Source of the DNA: Chloroflexota bacterium
GTDB lineage: Bacteria > Chloroflexota > Anaerolineae > UBA1429
DNA: 14,906 bases
Direction of reading: 5' to 3'
NCBI GenBank assembly: GCA_012515695.1
Contig: JAAYXX010000245.1
Location: 1-14,906 of the forward strand
In this document: piece after piece, positions 14,701 through 14,906 of the stretch
Numbering within the stretch: position 1 is the first letter of the stretch
Layout of the letters: each line of letters opens with the position of its first letter
Notes under the pieces: generated by a model
The model's database searches: none
Seen by the model: only the letters and a program-made list of their open reading frames with translations
What the model was told of the DNA's origin: nothing
Made by a program: the position numbers and the translations under genes

Positions 14701-14906
14701 GGATGGACTGGTTTGTCTGCACGGCGGCATAGCGCAGCACGCGCTCTTTGCACTTGCGCACAAACGGGTCGAGCCCGAAGGACTCGATATCCTTCTTGGA
14801 CGCGAAACCCAGTTCCTTCTCGACCTCGACCTCTACCCAGAGGCCCTGACAGTCGAATCCGTTCTGGTAACGGGTCTCGTGGCCACGCATCGTCCAGAAG
14901 CGATGA
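11744..14906 (-). CDS. ileS: Isoleucyl-tRNA synthetase (5' end outside the window)
   Basis: About 1,053 residues are visible; the frame stays open to the window edge (preceding residues HRFWT), and the HIGH motif lies beyond it. The enzyme charges tRNA-Ile in the cytoplasm. Seen in order: a GFDCQGLWVEVEVEKELG stretch matching the region after HIGH; WTTTPWTLTSN and GTGIVHIAPGCGAEDF of the CP1 editing domain, with the His and Asp needed for hydrolysis of mischarged Val kept; WQCDDC and ACPHCGG, probable zinc ligands; DVGNPWLDAG in place of the usual DVWFDSG; and PMHKSWGN at 13112-13135, the counterpart of KMSKS. The anticodon-binding region and NIKVRQPLAKAL follow. The C-terminus lacks the CxxC...CxxC zinc ribbon of E. 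coli-type IleRS; with the length, this suggests the type 2 (eukaryote/archaea-like) form, which is often mupirocin-resistant. That is inference. Confidence 0.95.
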   Translation of the reverse strand, partial: HRFWTMRGHETRYQNGFDCQGLWVEVEVEKELGFASKKDIESFGLDPFVRKCKERVLRYAAVQTNQSIRLGYWMDWNDPDWLNWLADRLVEDPRQVITVPGPNGPVTDTVEQIVGRLGLPELGGSYFTFSNENNYMIWTFLKKCWDKGWLYRGADVMPWCPRCATGISQHEIVTDGYQELTHRAVTVRFPLRGRDKEYLLVWTTTPWTLTSNVAAAVGPDLTYVKVTDGNETLYLSKGTMHMLRGQYQVLAEFQGKDMGGWSYDGPFDDLPAAQEPGGYTELRELTKGIETSAVEAHRVILWDEVGEAEGTGIVHIAPGCGAEDFQLGKEYHLPLVAPLDEEGYFLDKFGWLTGKHVSEVVDPIFDDLKRKGILYNIEKYTHRYPVCWRCKSELVFRLVDEWFISMDELRHEMIEITKQIRWIPSFGLERELDWLRNMHDWMISKKRYWGLALPIWQCDDCHEYDVIGDERELEARAIEGWEQFDGHTPHRPYVDNIVLACPHCGGKMHRISDVGNPWLDAGIVSFSTLSYRHNRDYWREWYPADWISESFPGQFRNWFYSLLAMATVIDRSAPFLQNFGYATLLAEDGRPMHKSWGNSIEFNEAADKMGVDVMRWMYCASKPENNLLFGYGPADDVRRRFLLPLWNVYNFFVTYAKLDAWEPSQEGFDPAMPEGPTPQSDNLLDRWIIARINQIVADATKDLEDTDAYSVTLDIEAFLDDLTNWYVRRSRRRFWKSERDEDKQTAYATLYYVLVRLTKLLAPFTPFVTETMYQNLVRSVQPGAYESIHHTTWPEADANAIDRDLLDAMALARRIASLGLGARGSANIKVRQPLAKALVYVAEGQKMPTEEMLDIVADELNVKAIEFVQHEGELVNYRVVADGKLLGPKFGKQFPRIRAALAEMDPAPVAQRVRDELPVTVQVDGETVELLPEEILVDTEAAEGLAVTADKGVTVGIDAVITAELLQEGLVRDLVRYIQTMRKTADYQLDDRITVGLFGLGGQARAAVDAFRDYLCEETLCTSLVTEDHDEIAWDHREQVKLAGETIQVAVKR

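Overview
The window is GC-rich, roughly 60% or more by eye, and reads as ordinary bacterial chromosome. It carries mostly housekeeping genes, eight of the nine protein genes on the minus strand, separated by intergenic stretches unusually rich in hairpins and repeats. There are no phage, transposase, plasmid or CRISPR genes. The style of several proteins suggests an environmental Chloroflexota-like bacterium (perhaps Anaerolineae): a long IleRS without a C-terminal zinc ribbon, a divergent MurE standing alone, DUF4342, and a DegT/ceramidase-like pair. That assignment is inference; no 16S rRNA or similar marker is present.

Layout, left to right. 1-210: hairpins, one copy of a palindromic repeat and a strong terminator. 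211-2722 (minus): a DegT/StrS-type PLP enzyme followed, with apparent translational coupling, by a ceramidase-fold protein. 2846-4111 (minus): an MFS efflux-type transporter. 4112-4494: a gene-free, strongly structured intergenic region with a promoter-like plus-strand signal and a 63-nt inverted repeat. 4495-6000 (minus): a MurE-type ligase. 6121-6420 (minus): a small DUF4342 protein with its own likely promoter. 6553-9968 (minus): a nucleoside phosphorylase directly downstream of the replication-restart helicase PriA. 9969-10518: a divergent control region with a second, inverted copy of the palindromic repeat and promoter-like signals on both strands. 10519-10848 (plus): a four-helix DUF486/DMT membrane protein, the only plus-strand gene. 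10849-11211: a convergent intergenic region packed with hairpins, a 65-bp direct repeat and GGCGCGCC palindromes. 11212-11649 (minus): a HIT-family protein. 11744 to the right edge (minus): isoleucyl-tRNA synthetase, cut off at its N-terminus, with a perfect hairpin terminator behind it.

The genes do not form one pathway. The clear units are DegT plus ceramidase-like, and priA plus phosphorylase; the rest are probably single transcription units. I found no convincing novel multi-gene system. The most interesting material is non-coding: the two-copy inverted palindromic element, the 65-bp direct repeat with its GGCGCGCC cluster, and the structured 4231-4480 segment, which could be an uncharacterised RNA. 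Among the proteins, the variant active-site motifs in MurE, IleRS and the ceramidase-like protein deserve a second look.
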